Below, piece after piece: positions 36,102 through 44,568 of a stretch of 64,000 nt of DNA. The notes below the pieces were generated by a model. The model was given only the letters and a program-made list of their open reading frames with translations. It was not told the DNA's origin and made no database searches. The DNA lies in NCBI RefSeq assembly GCF_026241515.1, contig NZ_JAPHPW010000016.1, positions 1-64,000 on the forward strand, in the 5' to 3' direction. Origin of the DNA: Vibrio sp. 14G-20 (GTDB lineage: Bacteria > Pseudomonadota > Gammaproteobacteria > Enterobacterales > Vibrionaceae). The stretch's first letter is position 1; every line of letters starts with the position of its first letter. A program made the position numbers and the translations under genes.

Positions 36102-36725
36102 TTAGTCTTTGTTTTCTGGCTTAGACTTTTTCGGCATAGAGTAGCTCTTACTTACAAATTCCACTTCCTCGACTTCATTGACATGATTGGTAAAAGAGGC
36201 CAATGCATAGAGAGTGTTCGCCACTAAGTTAGCGTATTTAAAAAGAATCGGATCCGGTGACTTTTTGCTTTCATGGTGCTCAATGCTCACCAAAGCTCGC
36301 ACGACCTTTTTAGCCTGACAACGACACAAGTGAAGTTCACTAGACACTCGGTGCCCACCGGGTAAGACAAAACCTTTGAAACCACCTTCTAGCTGATCGC
36401 GGATACGATGATAGTCTTGCTTGAGCTCGACCAATTCAGACTCGGTGATGGCAAGCTTACCGCGCACAGAGCCATTCAAATGGTAGATGTTTGGCTGCAA
36501 GCGTTGCAGGATCTCACGAACCTGAGGCTCTAGATCTAAAGACAATACCAAGCCCACTCGGCAACAAAGTTCATCCGACAAAATCTCAAAATCACAGATA
36601 GGACTGTCTTCATAAATAAACGGGTAGCAGAACTCGTCCCAATCTCGACTTACTGGTTTCACGTAGCGATCCTTACACATAAATATAATCAGACGCCAAT
36701 ATACCAAACTCTTTGATTTAGACAT
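36102..36725 (-). CDS. Degenerate PduO-type cobalamin adenosyltransferase homologue
   Basis: A 207-residue, mostly helical protein. Four stretches match PduO-type ATP:cob(I)alamin adenosyltransferase in order: DELCCRVGLVLS, QRLQPNIYHLNGSVRG, GFVLPGGHRVSSELHLCRCQ and LFKYANLVANTLYALASF. The N-terminal TRTGDxGxT ATP-binding segment is absent, and the LHxxRTxxRRAER and YxNRLSDxLYALAR motifs are altered (HLCRCQAKKVVR; YANLVANTLYALA). Loss of the reaction is therefore likely; tetrapyrrole binding is possible. It lies downstream of hutZ, and its only good ribosome binding site (GAGGG, 7 bases upstream) is inside the hutZ terminator. A second ATG at 36680 lacks such a site. Confidence 0.65.
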   Translation of the reverse strand: MSKSKSLVYWRLIIFMCKDRYVKPVSRDWDEFCYPFIYEDSPICDFEILSDELCCRVGLVLSLDLEPQVREILQRLQPNIYHLNGSVRGKLAITESELVELKQDYHRIRDQLEGGFKGFVLPGGHRVSSELHLCRCQAKKVVRALVSIEHHESKKSPDPILFKYANLVANTLYALASFTNHVNEVEEVEFVSKSYSMPKKSKPENKD

Positions 36726-36750
36726 AAAAAAGCCCTCACATTGGAGGGCT
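36726..36750 (-). terminator. hutZ terminator overlapping the next gene's ribosome binding site
   Basis: Stem AGCCCTC / GAGGGCT with a 6-base loop; six T follow on the minus strand and the ATG of the next gene comes directly after them. The 3' arm of the hairpin contains GAGGG at ideal distance from that ATG. Confidence 0.8.
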
Positions 36751-36774
36751 CCTGAAGAAACCGGTTAAACGAGA

Positions 36775-37305
36775 TTACTCGTTAGACACTTTTTTGTGGC
36801 CTTCTTGTAGGTGAACGAAATCCACCAGATCGTCGCCTGACACTTGGTATGCTTGACCAAAGCCTTTAACGAACAGGCCGTTCTCTGCTTTAAGGTTGAA
36901 CAGAGAGAAATCTTGAAGTTGGCTCAAACCATCAATGATTTCACCAAAACGCTCTTGCATCTGGCCGATCACTTGAGTCCAAAGTTCCGTTTCACGCTCC
37001 ACAACACTTGCTTGAGCATCAAACGTTAAACGCTTACGTGCGTAAAGCTGCTTCGAGCTCTCTTCGTCTTCAATCATCATCAAAGAGACCTGAGGGTTCG
37101 CTTTCAAGTTACGAGCATGACGAGCAATATCAGAAATTAGAACAAAGTAACCTTCTTGGTTCTGAACGAAAGGTGCGTAACTTACGTTCGGGCGGCCTTC
37201 TTCATCAACCGTTGCAAGTTGAAGGGTACGGCGCTCTTGGCGAAACTCTTTAATTTCTGGACCTAGGCGACCTTGTAGACGTTCTTGTTTTACTTGCTGT
37301 TCCAT
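36775..37305 (-). CDS. hutZ: HutZ, haem-degrading protein
   Basis: A 176-residue cytoplasmic protein of the split-barrel (pyridoxamine-phosphate-oxidase-like) fold. It opens KQERLQGRLGPEIKEFRQER and continues TLQLATVDEEGRPNVSYAPF and DIARHARNLKANPQVSLMMI. The residue matching the axial haem ligand of V. cholerae HutZ, His170, is present in LQEGHKKVSNE. HutZ oxidatively opens haem and frees iron. Third gene of the hutW-hutX-hutZ unit, 150 bp after hutX, and followed by its own terminator. Confidence 0.92.
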   Translation of the reverse strand: MEQQVKQERLQGRLGPEIKEFRQERRTLQLATVDEEGRPNVSYAPFVQNQEGYFVLISDIARHARNLKANPQVSLMMIEDEESSKQLYARKRLTFDAQASVVERETELWTQVIGQMQERFGEIIDGLSQLQDFSLFNLKAENGLFVKGFGQAYQVSGDDLVDFVHLQEGHKKVSNE

Positions 37306-37454
37306 GGGTAATTCCTTTCTTCACTTTCTCTGATTTATTATTTTTGCCCGAGGTTGAGCGATCATTAGCGAACTAAACGATCCTCGAGCATTGATGTCTT
37401 GTTTAAACCAGTTGACAACCCTATGTAAGATTGCTGCTGATTATTTACTATTGA

Positions 37455-37976
37455 TTAAGCTTGTTCTTTTAGCGCTTTAAAGCGTGCTACTTGGTCGGCA
37501 ATAAGCTCACGCTTTTCGTTGCGGCCTAGGTAAATCTTAAAAATGTTCTCACCGGTTTCACTGAAGAAGCCGAAGTAATGACTTTCACGACCCATGAACG
37601 CCTTGCTCACCAAACCGATATGTTTAACGTTGTCCAGTTTTAGGTGGCCATGAAGCTCGCCCTCTTTGCCCATCAGGTTGTAGTAACCACGCGCTACTTT
37701 ACCTTTCGGGAATGGTGCTTTTACTTCAAAGATAGAACCAAATGAATGCACGATAGTGGTCACAGGGCCCCAACCCACTAAACCTTCTAGAATCTCTTGA
37801 GCACGGCTGCCATCTAGCATTACCGCCATGTCGTTTGGAAAAGCAGCAACCACTTCAACCTCTGAAACACCTAGCTTCTCAGCAATTGCTGTTGGCAGTA
37901 GTTTTGGCTCTTCTTCCAAAATTCGAGCGACACGTTGATCTAGAGTTTCTGTCATTTCTAATGTTGTATCTGTCAT
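37455..37976 (-). CDS. hutX: HutX, intracellular haem-trafficking protein
   Basis: A 173-residue cytoplasmic protein of the HutX/HugX/ChuX family, with the recognisable AQEILEGLVGWGPVTTIVHS and GKVARGYYNLMGKEGELHGH segments and the NVKHIGLVSKAFMGRESHYF strand region. It binds haem and hands it to HutZ. The N-terminal helical part (RILEEEPKLLPTAIAEKLGV) looks like a small helix-turn-helix. It lies 57 bp downstream of hutW and reads in the same direction as hutZ. Confidence 0.92.
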   Translation of the reverse strand: MTDTTLEMTETLDQRVARILEEEPKLLPTAIAEKLGVSEVEVVAAFPNDMAVMLDGSRAQEILEGLVGWGPVTTIVHSFGSIFEVKAPFPKGKVARGYYNLMGKEGELHGHLKLDNVKHIGLVSKAFMGRESHYFGFFSETGENIFKIYLGRNEKRELIADQVARFKALKEQA

Positions 37977-38033
37977 TGAATATGTTCCGTATAAACGAGT
38001 AATTTACGTAAGTTATAAACTAAAAATTCGATA

Positions 38034-39443
38034 TTAAGCGTGCTTCAAACTTGCATGCGGATGTGCGCCCGAAACTGATGCTTTAGGCGCAGGATGCATA
38101 GCTTGGTATTCAGCGTTAAGCACTTGAATTACACTCTGTGCAAGGCTTACCGCCCAAAAGCTGCCAGCAATAGTCAGGCTCAGATAATCTTCCGAAAGCT
38201 CAACTAAACCGTTATTTCCCCAATGCGCGAACAGAGGTTTTAGGTAGTCGAACGTGTCTTGTCCCATAAAGGTCGGCAACGTGCTTCTTCTAACAACACC
38301 AGAATCAAAGCCTGCCTTCAATGTCGAGAAGATTGGCTCTAATGAGCTTTGCTTCGTCATCATCGCAATCGGCAACTGACCTTGTTTTATAGACTCCATG
38401 TAGCTGTCTAAAGTTCGATGTTGCATCACGCCATGACCACCAATGTTGCCACCAGCACCACAACCAATTGGAAGCACTTCGGCATAGGTTTTCGCTAAGC
38501 TGTTGTAAATGCTACGTTCGCGGTTATCGCGAGTCCAGTGATTCACGCTCAGCTGTTTAACCTTGTGCTTAGCCATGAACTCAACACCCGCCAAGTACAT
38601 ACTCGCCTTATCAGGCGTATTGGCCGGTGGTGGGATTTTTCCTTTCTCAACAAGATTAAGCATAGGTGCATTGCCTGCAACGATCAGTTGGTAGAGGTCA
38701 ATACCGTGTGCGCCAGTAGACATGTAGTCTTCTAAATCTTGTTGGAACACTTCCATAGACTGGTGCGGTAATCCGTATAACAAATCAAGAACGATTGGTG
38801 CTTGCTCTGTACGACTTAGTGAACTGATACGTTCTAGCACAACCTCTCGGTCATCTAGGCGCTTAGCACTGCGTCGAACTTGAGTGTTGAAACTTTGAAT
38901 ACCAAAGGAGAAACGGTTGAAACCACCTTCAAGCGCACGATCAAACATCTCGTCGCCAAAGCGATTGATGCGCCCTTCTAAAGTCATTTCCACATCGTTT
39001 GCTAACGGGAAGTATTGGCGAATCGCCTTACCTAGTTGCTCTACCTGCAGAGGCGATAGATCGGTAGGTGTTCCACCACCAATGTAGACGGCGTGAAATA
39101 ATCCAGACTGAGCCCAAGGCGTTTTGGCTTTTTGCTTCAACTCAACCATCAGAGCATCGAAGTACTCATCCACTAATTTGCGGCTTGCAGCATTTTGGAA
39201 GAAGTTACAGAACGTACAGCGCACACGGCAGAAAGGAATGTGGATATACAAGCAACGCTTATCCTGTTTCCTCCCTTCGCTTAACATCAGTTCATCAAAG
39301 AGCTCCAACTTCTTGCTCGGGTCGACCGGAATTGAACTTCCTCCGGCATGTGCAGAATGCTTTTTCGCAAACGCAAAACGAAGCGGATCAGGGCTAGAAA
39401 CACCCAAGATTGATTCGTCAAATTTATAAATATTAAGACTCAT
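38034..39443 (-). CDS. hutW: HutW, radical SAM haem-utilisation protein
   Basis: A 469-residue cytoplasmic radical-SAM enzyme of the HemN-like class. The 4Fe-4S motif is HIPFCRVRCTFC with Cys72, Cys76 and Cys79. Family segments AVYIGGGTPTDLSPLQVEQL and RFSFGIQSFNTQVRRSAKRL follow. By comparison with the ChuW/HutW family it probably takes part in anaerobic haem breakdown by a radical methyl transfer, but this activity is not shown by the sequence itself. First gene of hutW-hutX-hutZ, divergent from tonB across a 160-bp control region. Confidence 0.9.
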   Translation of the reverse strand: MSLNIYKFDESILGVSSPDPLRFAFAKKHSAHAGGSSIPVDPSKKLELFDELMLSEGRKQDKRCLYIHIPFCRVRCTFCNFFQNAASRKLVDEYFDALMVELKQKAKTPWAQSGLFHAVYIGGGTPTDLSPLQVEQLGKAIRQYFPLANDVEMTLEGRINRFGDEMFDRALEGGFNRFSFGIQSFNTQVRRSAKRLDDREVVLERISSLSRTEQAPIVLDLLYGLPHQSMEVFQQDLEDYMSTGAHGIDLYQLIVAGNAPMLNLVEKGKIPPPANTPDKASMYLAGVEFMAKHKVKQLSVNHWTRDNRERSIYNSLAKTYAEVLPIGCGAGGNIGGHGVMQHRTLDSYMESIKQGQLPIAMMTKQSSLEPIFSTLKAGFDSGVVRRSTLPTFMGQDTFDYLKPLFAHWGNNGLVELSEDYLSLTIAGSFWAVSLAQSVIQVLNAEYQAMHPAPKASVSGAHPHASLKHA

Positions 39444-39504
39444 ATAATCTCTCTAAACACTTACATAGCAAAGTCTGGAAGACTATTCGCTAAAAACTGA
39501 GAGA

Positions 39505-39569
39505 ATCATAAATAGAGCTAAATGATAATGCAATTGATAATTGATCTTATTTAGATTCTAAGCAATAAT
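39505..39569. promoter_or_regulatory. Divergent hutW / tonB promoters with Fur-like box
   Basis: Minus strand: TTGCAT (39533-39528), 17 bases, TATGAT (39510-39505) for hutW. Plus strand: TTGATC (39541-39546), 17 bases, AATAAT (39564-39569) for tonB. Between them, 39522-39545 reads ATGATAATGCAATTGATAATTGAT, with two GATAAT hexamers (39524-39529 and 39536-39541) in Fur-box fashion, overlapping both -35 regions. Iron repression of both arms by one Fur site is the natural reading. Elements were chosen by eye. Confidence 0.65.
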
Positions 39570-39604
39570 CCGATACAGAATTTTGATTTGGTAAAGGATT
39601 GATT

Positions 39605-40408
39605 GTGAACGTTCCTAGATATGTTATTGCAGGCGGTGCATCGTTGGTGATTCATGCGGCGCTATTGTTTGTCGCTCAAGAATCCAAAGTATTTGCGATG
39701 CCTGCAGGTAGCCAATCGAACACGGTATCGATCAACTTCACGCCTAAAAGCGCTCCTTCTCAAGCTCAGCAAAAAACGGTTACAGAACCCGTTGAACCCA
39801 AACCAATTGAGGAAACCGTCTCACAAGCTGAACCTAAACCTGTCGAGCCGAAGGCCGTTAAGCCAAAGCAAGCCAAACCGACACCAAAGAAAAAAGCGAT
39901 CACCAATAAGCCTCAACCGAAGAAAGTAGAGAAAAAGGTTGTTGAAAAGAAAGTCGAGAAGAAGCCGGTTCAAAAGAAGCCGGTGACTGAGAAAAAGGCC
40001 GTGAAGAAAGAACGCCCAGAACCAGCCACTAAACCAGAGAAGCTGGCCGACAAGAAAGTCGATAAGAATATGGACGAGTCTGCCAACCAACCTCAGGAAG
40101 TAAACCAAGGCGTATCAAACCAAGAACCGGTGCTAGTAACTAAGCCTTCTTTCTCTGCACGCCCTACACCGCCGAATTATCCTCGCCAAGCCAGACGTCG
40201 TGGCGTTGAAGGTGTCGCAACTTATGAGATCTGGTTAGACGCTGAAGGCAAACAAATTAAACAAGCATTAGTAAATTCATCAGGCGCACTAATGCTCGAT
40301 AACGCCGCTTTAGACGCCATTAAACAATGGAAATTCTCACCTCATACTGTCAATGGTCGAGCGATTGCTCACCGAGTACAAATACCTGTTCGTTTTAGGT
40401 TGGATTAA
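39605..40408 (+). CDS. tonB: TonB energy-transducing protein
   Basis: A 267-residue protein. N-terminal signal-anchor (about residues 5-25, VIAGGASLVIHAALLFVA, with the family's conserved His), a long periplasmic Pro/Lys/Glu-rich spacer (about 45-175, many KPxxKK and VEKK units), and the C-terminal TonB domain (about 185-267: RPTPPNYPRQARRRGVEGVA, and NAALDAIKQWKFSP). It passes the proton-motive force to outer-membrane haem receptors. The GTG start at 39605 is preferred because AAAGGA fits as ribosome binding site. The spacer is rich in repeats and may vary in length. Confidence 0.92.
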   Translation: MNVPRYVIAGGASLVIHAALLFVAQESKVFAMPAGSQSNTVSINFTPKSAPSQAQQKTVTEPVEPKPIEETVSQAEPKPVEPKAVKPKQAKPTPKKKAITNKPQPKKVEKKVVEKKVEKKPVQKKPVTEKKAVKKERPEPATKPEKLADKKVDKNMDESANQPQEVNQGVSNQEPVLVTKPSFSARPTPPNYPRQARRRGVEGVATYEIWLDAEGKQIKQALVNSSGALMLDNAALDAIKQWKFSPHTVNGRAIAHRVQIPVRFRLD

Positions 40409-40410
40409 TC

Positions 40411-41112
40411 ATGCAACAAATCAGTTACTTACAAGATCAACTGGGCTTAATGACTTGGCCTCTTCTTATCTGCTCAGCATTAACAGCAATGATCATCGCA
40501 GAACGTATCTTCCAAGTTATGTTAAGCATCGGCGTTGGCAAACGTGCCATTCGTCGCGAGTTAAACCAAATCTCACCAACCAACAGTAAAGAGATTGAAG
40601 CGCTCGCTCAATCGATTTCAGGTAAACGACCGCTACTGTACAAGGGTGTGTCGATGTTGCTTGCTCACCACTCTTTTTCGAAAGGACTACGTGAAGATGC
40701 AGCAGGCATCTGGCTACAAGAAAAACGCCACCAGCTGCACGCAGGTTTAAGGTTGCTTGGTTTAATCGGCGTGATCAGTCCACTCATTGGCTTGCTTGGT
40801 ACGGTGCTTGGTCTTATTGAGATGTTCAAAGGTGTAGCTGCTACCACCGGAAGTATTACACCAAATGATCTAGCTGACGGCCTTGGCTTAGCAATGAGAA
40901 CCACTGCGGCAGGTTTGATGATTGCACTGCCTGCGATCTCAGGGTCTCAACTGCTTGGACTTTGGGCCGATAGGGTTTTGGCGCAGCTAGAACATACTTT
41001 GAATTATGTGAATGTGTGGTTAGAAGGCATGTCGATTCAAACTAATCAGTCTGACGAAACTAAAGATTCATCATTAAACAAAGTCGCTGTCGGTGATGCG
41101 AGACAAGCATGA
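40411..41112 (+). CDS. exbB: ExbB, TonB-complex proton channel protein
   Basis: A 233-residue inner-membrane protein of the MotA/TolQ/ExbB family. Membrane helix about residues 15-33; cytoplasmic region about 35-110; then GLRLLGLIGVISPLIGLLGTVLGLIEMF and the second long helix with TTAAGLMIALPAI, which line the proton path with ExbD. It begins two bases after the tonB stop and overlaps exbD by four bases (ATGA), so the three genes are translationally linked. Confidence 0.93.
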   Translation: MQQISYLQDQLGLMTWPLLICSALTAMIIAERIFQVMLSIGVGKRAIRRELNQISPTNSKEIEALAQSISGKRPLLYKGVSMLLAHHSFSKGLREDAAGIWLQEKRHQLHAGLRLLGLIGVISPLIGLLGTVLGLIEMFKGVAATTGSITPNDLADGLGLAMRTTAAGLMIALPAISGSQLLGLWADRVLAQLEHTLNYVNVWLEGMSIQTNQSDETKDSSLNKVAVGDARQA

Positions 41113-41522
41113 TTAAAACGCCCCACTCATCTCAAACACAAAGTTTGGCTCCGGACTTAACACCGCTGCTCGACATCATTTTTATCGTGATGGTATTCCT
41201 GCTGCTGACAGCATCGGTGAAGTTGGAGTCATTAGAAGTCGAACTGCCGAGCTCTGATATTAAGAACGTTTCTGAAGTTCATAAAGATTCGATTAGCGTC
41301 AATATCTTAGATCACGAACCCTACTGGGCGATTAACGGCCAAGAGTACATCGACTGGGAAAACTTCAAGATTGCATTGCTAGAAGAAACAGGCACATCAT
41401 ACAAGAAGCCGATCATCATTGGTGCAGATAAAGCCGCTAACGTGGAGAACCTAGTGAAGCTGCTTTCATTCCTTCAGGAGAACGGAATACCAGCGACTCA
41501 ATTACTCACTGAAGATGGCTAG
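41109..41522 (+). CDS. exbD: ExbD, TonB-complex proton channel protein
   Basis: A 137-residue protein with one membrane helix (about residues 22-40) and a periplasmic domain. The essential proton-carrying Asp is Asp22 in LTPLLDIIFIVMVFLLL. The periplasmic part includes ELPSSDIKNVSE and PIIIGADKAANVENLVKLL, as in the ExbD/TolR family. The start codon overlaps the exbB stop. It is the last gene before a 150-bp gap with a large hairpin. Confidence 0.93.
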   Translation: MIKTPHSSQTQSLAPDLTPLLDIIFIVMVFLLLTASVKLESLEVELPSSDIKNVSEVHKDSISVNILDHEPYWAINGQEYIDWENFKIALLEETGTSYKKPIIIGADKAANVENLVKLLSFLQENGIPATQLLTEDG

Positions 41523-41541
41523 AACAACACTCAATTTTCAC

Positions 41542-41589
41542 GAGGTTTAGCTTCTGACCGATAAGACTAAACAATCAGAGCTAAGCCTC
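41542..41589. other. Long hairpin between exbD and hutB
   Basis: Inverted repeat GAGGTTTAGCTTCTGA / TCAGAGCTAAGCCTC (one G-U pair and one bulge) with a 17-base loop, 20 bp after exbD. No T-run follows. It is probably a partial terminator or a processing/stability element that uncouples tonB-exbB-exbD from hutBCD. Confidence 0.65.
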
Positions 41590-41671
41590 TCTATCGATTC
41601 GAACTCACAATGCGAACGGACTGCTCACTGAGTATCTTCGCGATACAAAAAGAAAATATAAAGAACTTATT

Positions 41672-42562
41672 ATGAACAACTTAAACGTGCTCAATAAATT
41701 AAAGACCAAGACACATCTCCTTTCAATGGCCGCTATGAGCTTGGCATTGACTGCTCCAGCCGCGATGGCAAACGACGTTGAGCAACCTCGCATCATCAGT
41801 GCCGGTAGTGCCGTTACAGAATTAGTTTTAGCGCTTGGCGCAGAAGAACAGTTAGTAGGTATTGATGTAACCAGTCGCTTCCCTCAGTCTGAAAAGCTAC
41901 CAAAGATTGGCTACCACAGAAACCTTTCTGCTGAAGGCTTACTTGCCCTAGAGCCAACCACTCTGATTGGGTCGGATGAAATGGGACCAGACAACGCGAT
42001 TTCTCAATTAAAATCGGCAGGCGTCGATGTGGAGATCGTGAACACTGAAGCAAACGTGGAAGGACTATTAAAGCGTATCGACCAAATCGCAAAGATCACC
42101 CATACCGAAGACCACTCACAGCAAGTGAAAGCCGAAGTGAATCAAAAAATTGCAGCACTGAAAGCGAACCAAGTACCAAGCAATGAAGCGAAGAAAGTTC
42201 TGTTCCTGTTACTGCATGAAGGTCGCCCTGCGAACGTTGCTGGCGGTGAAACATCACCAAACGCAATCATCGAATTAGCTGGCGGCATCAACCCTGCCGC
42301 TCAGAGCTTAAGGTCTTACAAGCCACTTTCAATGGAATCACTCGTTGAGATGCAACCTGATGTCATTTTAGTAAGCGGCCGTAGTTATCAAAAAATGGGC
42401 GGCGCAGATGCCATCCTGAAATCACTACCTATGCTAGCGGCAACGCCTGCAGGTATGAACAAGCAAATCATTACCGTAAATGGCAGTGCTTTGGTTGGCG
42501 GGCTTGGCCTAGAAAGTCTCTCTGAAGCTAAGCGTTTAAACGCACTTATCTACCCGCTATAA
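41672..42562 (+). CDS. hutB: HutB, periplasmic haem-binding protein
   Basis: A 296-residue ABC-transporter substrate-binding protein of the TroA/BtuF-like class. Signal peptide with cleavage near AAMA (about residue 33), then RIISAGSAVTELVLALGAEE, RFPQSEKLPKIGYHRNLSAE and VLFLLLHEGRPANVAGGETS, typical of HutB/HmuT. It carries haem from the outer-membrane receptor to HutCD. The genes hutB, hutC and hutD follow in the order known from Vibrio haem loci. Confidence 0.92.
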   Translation: MNNLNVLNKLKTKTHLLSMAAMSLALTAPAAMANDVEQPRIISAGSAVTELVLALGAEEQLVGIDVTSRFPQSEKLPKIGYHRNLSAEGLLALEPTTLIGSDEMGPDNAISQLKSAGVDVEIVNTEANVEGLLKRIDQIAKITHTEDHSQQVKAEVNQKIAALKANQVPSNEAKKVLFLLLHEGRPANVAGGETSPNAIIELAGGINPAAQSLRSYKPLSMESLVEMQPDVILVSGRSYQKMGGADAILKSLPMLAATPAGMNKQIITVNGSALVGGLGLESLSEAKRLNALIYPL

Positions 42563-42581
42563 CTCGACCATCCTATTTCTG

Positions 42582-42650
42582 CTATCGCTAATTCGCTTCT
42601 CTTCACCAACTGACTCACGTTGTTGGTAAAGGGATTAAAGTTAGCGATAG
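42582..42650. other. Long nested hairpin between hutB and hutC
   Basis: Outer perfect 10-bp stem CTATCGCTAA (42582-42591) / TTAGCGATAG (42641-42650), with an inner ACCAAC / GTTGGT stem. It fills the 100-bp gap between hutB and hutC. Such structures often stabilise the mRNA for the binding protein so that more of it is made than of the permease; that role is inferred. Confidence 0.7.
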
Positions 42651-42665
42651 ATATTGAGGCCCTTT

Positions 42666-43703
42666 ATGTTGTTACGCTCCGTCCCACTAAAAACGTCGAT
42701 GTTAGGCCTAGGTGCTACCCTAGCCTTTGTCGCACTGTATTCGATCACTGTTGGGCCAATGAACATTAGCTTAGCGGACAGCGCTACAAGCTTAATTCAA
42801 CCAAACAATGACTTAGCACCTCACATCAACTTGGTGATTCAAGAAATTCGCTTACCTAGAACCATCTTGTGCATGCTGATTGGTGCGATCCTCGCCTTGT
42901 GTGGCGCAGTGATGCAGGGTTTGTTTCGAAACCCACTTGCAGAACCTGGCATCATCGGTGTGTCTGCGGGCGCAGCATTAGGTGCTGCACTGGCTATCGT
43001 TTTGTTCTCTGAGCTTTCACTTCAATACCCTGCCTTCATGAACTTTGCAGCGGTACCTGTGTTTGCCTTTTTGGGCGGCGCCTTAACCACGCTGCTGGTT
43101 TACAAGCTTGGTACTGGCAAATTCGGCACTTCAGTAACCATCATGTTGCTGGCAGGTGTGGCGATCAGCGCACTATCAGGCGCAGGTATTGGCTTCTTAA
43201 ACTTCATTGCTGATGACCAAATGCTGCGTGATCTTTCACTATGGTCGATGGGTTCACTGGCAGGAGCAAAGTGGTCGGGTATTTTGCTTGCTGCAGTTAC
43301 GCTCGTGGGTCTGTTTGTTGTGTTCTACCGCCAAGCGATGTCTTTGAATGCCCTATTACTGGGTGAATCAGAAGCGCAACACCTTGGCATTCCAGTACAG
43401 AAACTTAAACGAAAGCTGATTCTACTAACAGCTGCGGGCGTTGGTATCACAGTGAGCCTATCAGGCATGATTGGCTTTATCGGGCTTGTGATCCCTCATT
43501 TAGGTCGCATGTTAGCGGGCCCAGATCATCGAGTCTTACTTCCCCTATCAGCGGTTCTAGGCGCATTACTGCTAACGGCTGCAGACATGTTCTCTCGCGT
43601 GGCTCTGGCACCAGCTGAGTTGCCAGTGGGTATTGTCACTGCAATCATCGGCGCTCCATTCTTCTTGTATCTATTATTCCAACAGAAAGGGAGAATCCTT
43701 TAA
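42666..43703 (+). CDS. hutC: HutC, haem ABC transporter permease
   Basis: A 345-residue FecCD-family permease with about ten membrane helices. Family motifs include IRLPRTILCMLIGAILALCG, QGLFRNPLAEPGIIGVSAGA and the cytoplasmic coupling segment SGMIGFIGLVIPHLGRMLAG. The ATG at 42666 is preferred, as GAGG lies at the right distance; a TTG at 42654 is possible. It overlaps hutD by one base (TAATG). Confidence 0.92.
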   Translation: MLLRSVPLKTSMLGLGATLAFVALYSITVGPMNISLADSATSLIQPNNDLAPHINLVIQEIRLPRTILCMLIGAILALCGAVMQGLFRNPLAEPGIIGVSAGAALGAALAIVLFSELSLQYPAFMNFAAVPVFAFLGGALTTLLVYKLGTGKFGTSVTIMLLAGVAISALSGAGIGFLNFIADDQMLRDLSLWSMGSLAGAKWSGILLAAVTLVGLFVVFYRQAMSLNALLLGESEAQHLGIPVQKLKRKLILLTAAGVGITVSLSGMIGFIGLVIPHLGRMLAGPDHRVLLPLSAVLGALLLTAADMFSRVALAPAELPVGIVTAIIGAPFFLYLLFQQKGRIL

Positions 43704-44485
43704 TGTTTCCTGCAGCGTTAAAAGCAACCGACATCGAAGTGAAGTTCGGCAGTAAAGTGATTTTAGATGGCGTTTCTATTGAGATTGAAGCAGGAAAGGT
43801 AACCACACTGCTTGGGCCAAACGGCGCGGGAAAAAGCACGCTGCTGAAAGCTCTATGTCAGGAGATATCGAGCACAGGTGATATCCAGTATTTTGGACAC
43901 ACCAAAGACAAGTGGCCTTCTCAAAAATTGGCGAAGCATCTGGCTATGCTACCTCAGCACAGTACGTTGACCTTCCCATTTCTGGCGCACGAAGTTGTTG
44001 AGCTTGGTGGTATTCCTCTGCAAGAATCAAACAAACAGCTCACTAGTATCGCTTGCCAAAAAATGGATGTTGCCGATGTCACTCACCTGAGTGAAAGGCT
44101 CTACCCTTCCCTGTCTGGCGGTGAAAAACAACGTGTTCACTTAGCTCGAGTGTTAACCCAGCTTCACCACTCTGGCGACCAATGTATCTTAATGCTTGAT
44201 GAACCGACATCAGCACTGGATCTCGCCCACCAACACAACACCTTAAAGATTGCGAGAGAATTAGCCGATAACCACAATGCCGCGGTTATCGTGGTTTTGC
44301 ATGATCTCAACTTAGCCGCGCAGTATTCCGATCGATTAGTGGTATTAAAAGATGGCAATTTAGTGTGTGATGGCAAGCCTTGGGATGCGCTGAAACCTTC
44401 GATGATAGAAGATGTGTATGGTTACAAAAGTATCGTAGAAAAACACCCAACCATGAGCTTCCCTCAGGTTCACCCCGCACAATAA
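43703..44485 (+). CDS. hutD: HutD, haem ABC transporter ATPase
   Basis: A 260-residue ATP-binding protein. Walker A is GPNGAGKST, the Q-loop lies in LAMLPQHSTLTFPF, the ABC signature is LSGGEKQRVHLARV, Walker B is CILMLDEPTSALD, and the switch His is in VLHDLN. It drives haem import with HutB and HutC. It starts inside the hutC stop codon and ends the operon; a weak terminator follows 60 bp later. Confidence 0.93.
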   Translation: MFPAALKATDIEVKFGSKVILDGVSIEIEAGKVTTLLGPNGAGKSTLLKALCQEISSTGDIQYFGHTKDKWPSQKLAKHLAMLPQHSTLTFPFLAHEVVELGGIPLQESNKQLTSIACQKMDVADVTHLSERLYPSLSGGEKQRVHLARVLTQLHHSGDQCILMLDEPTSALDLAHQHNTLKIARELADNHNAAVIVVLHDLNLAAQYSDRLVVLKDGNLVCDGKPWDALKPSMIEDVYGYKSIVEKHPTMSFPQVHPAQ

Positions 44486-44545
44486 GTCCGATTAAGGATC
44501 GACTCATTTTGAGTATTCGTTCTTAATAACAATGACGTAATCTTA

Positions 44546-44568
44546 AGCCTCGATTTTTTCGAGGCTTT
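44546..44568 (+). terminator. Probable terminator of the tonB-hut operon
   Basis: Stem AAGCCTCG / CGAGGCTT with a T-rich loop; the following T-run is broken (TCTTATT), so strength is uncertain. Confidence 0.65.
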
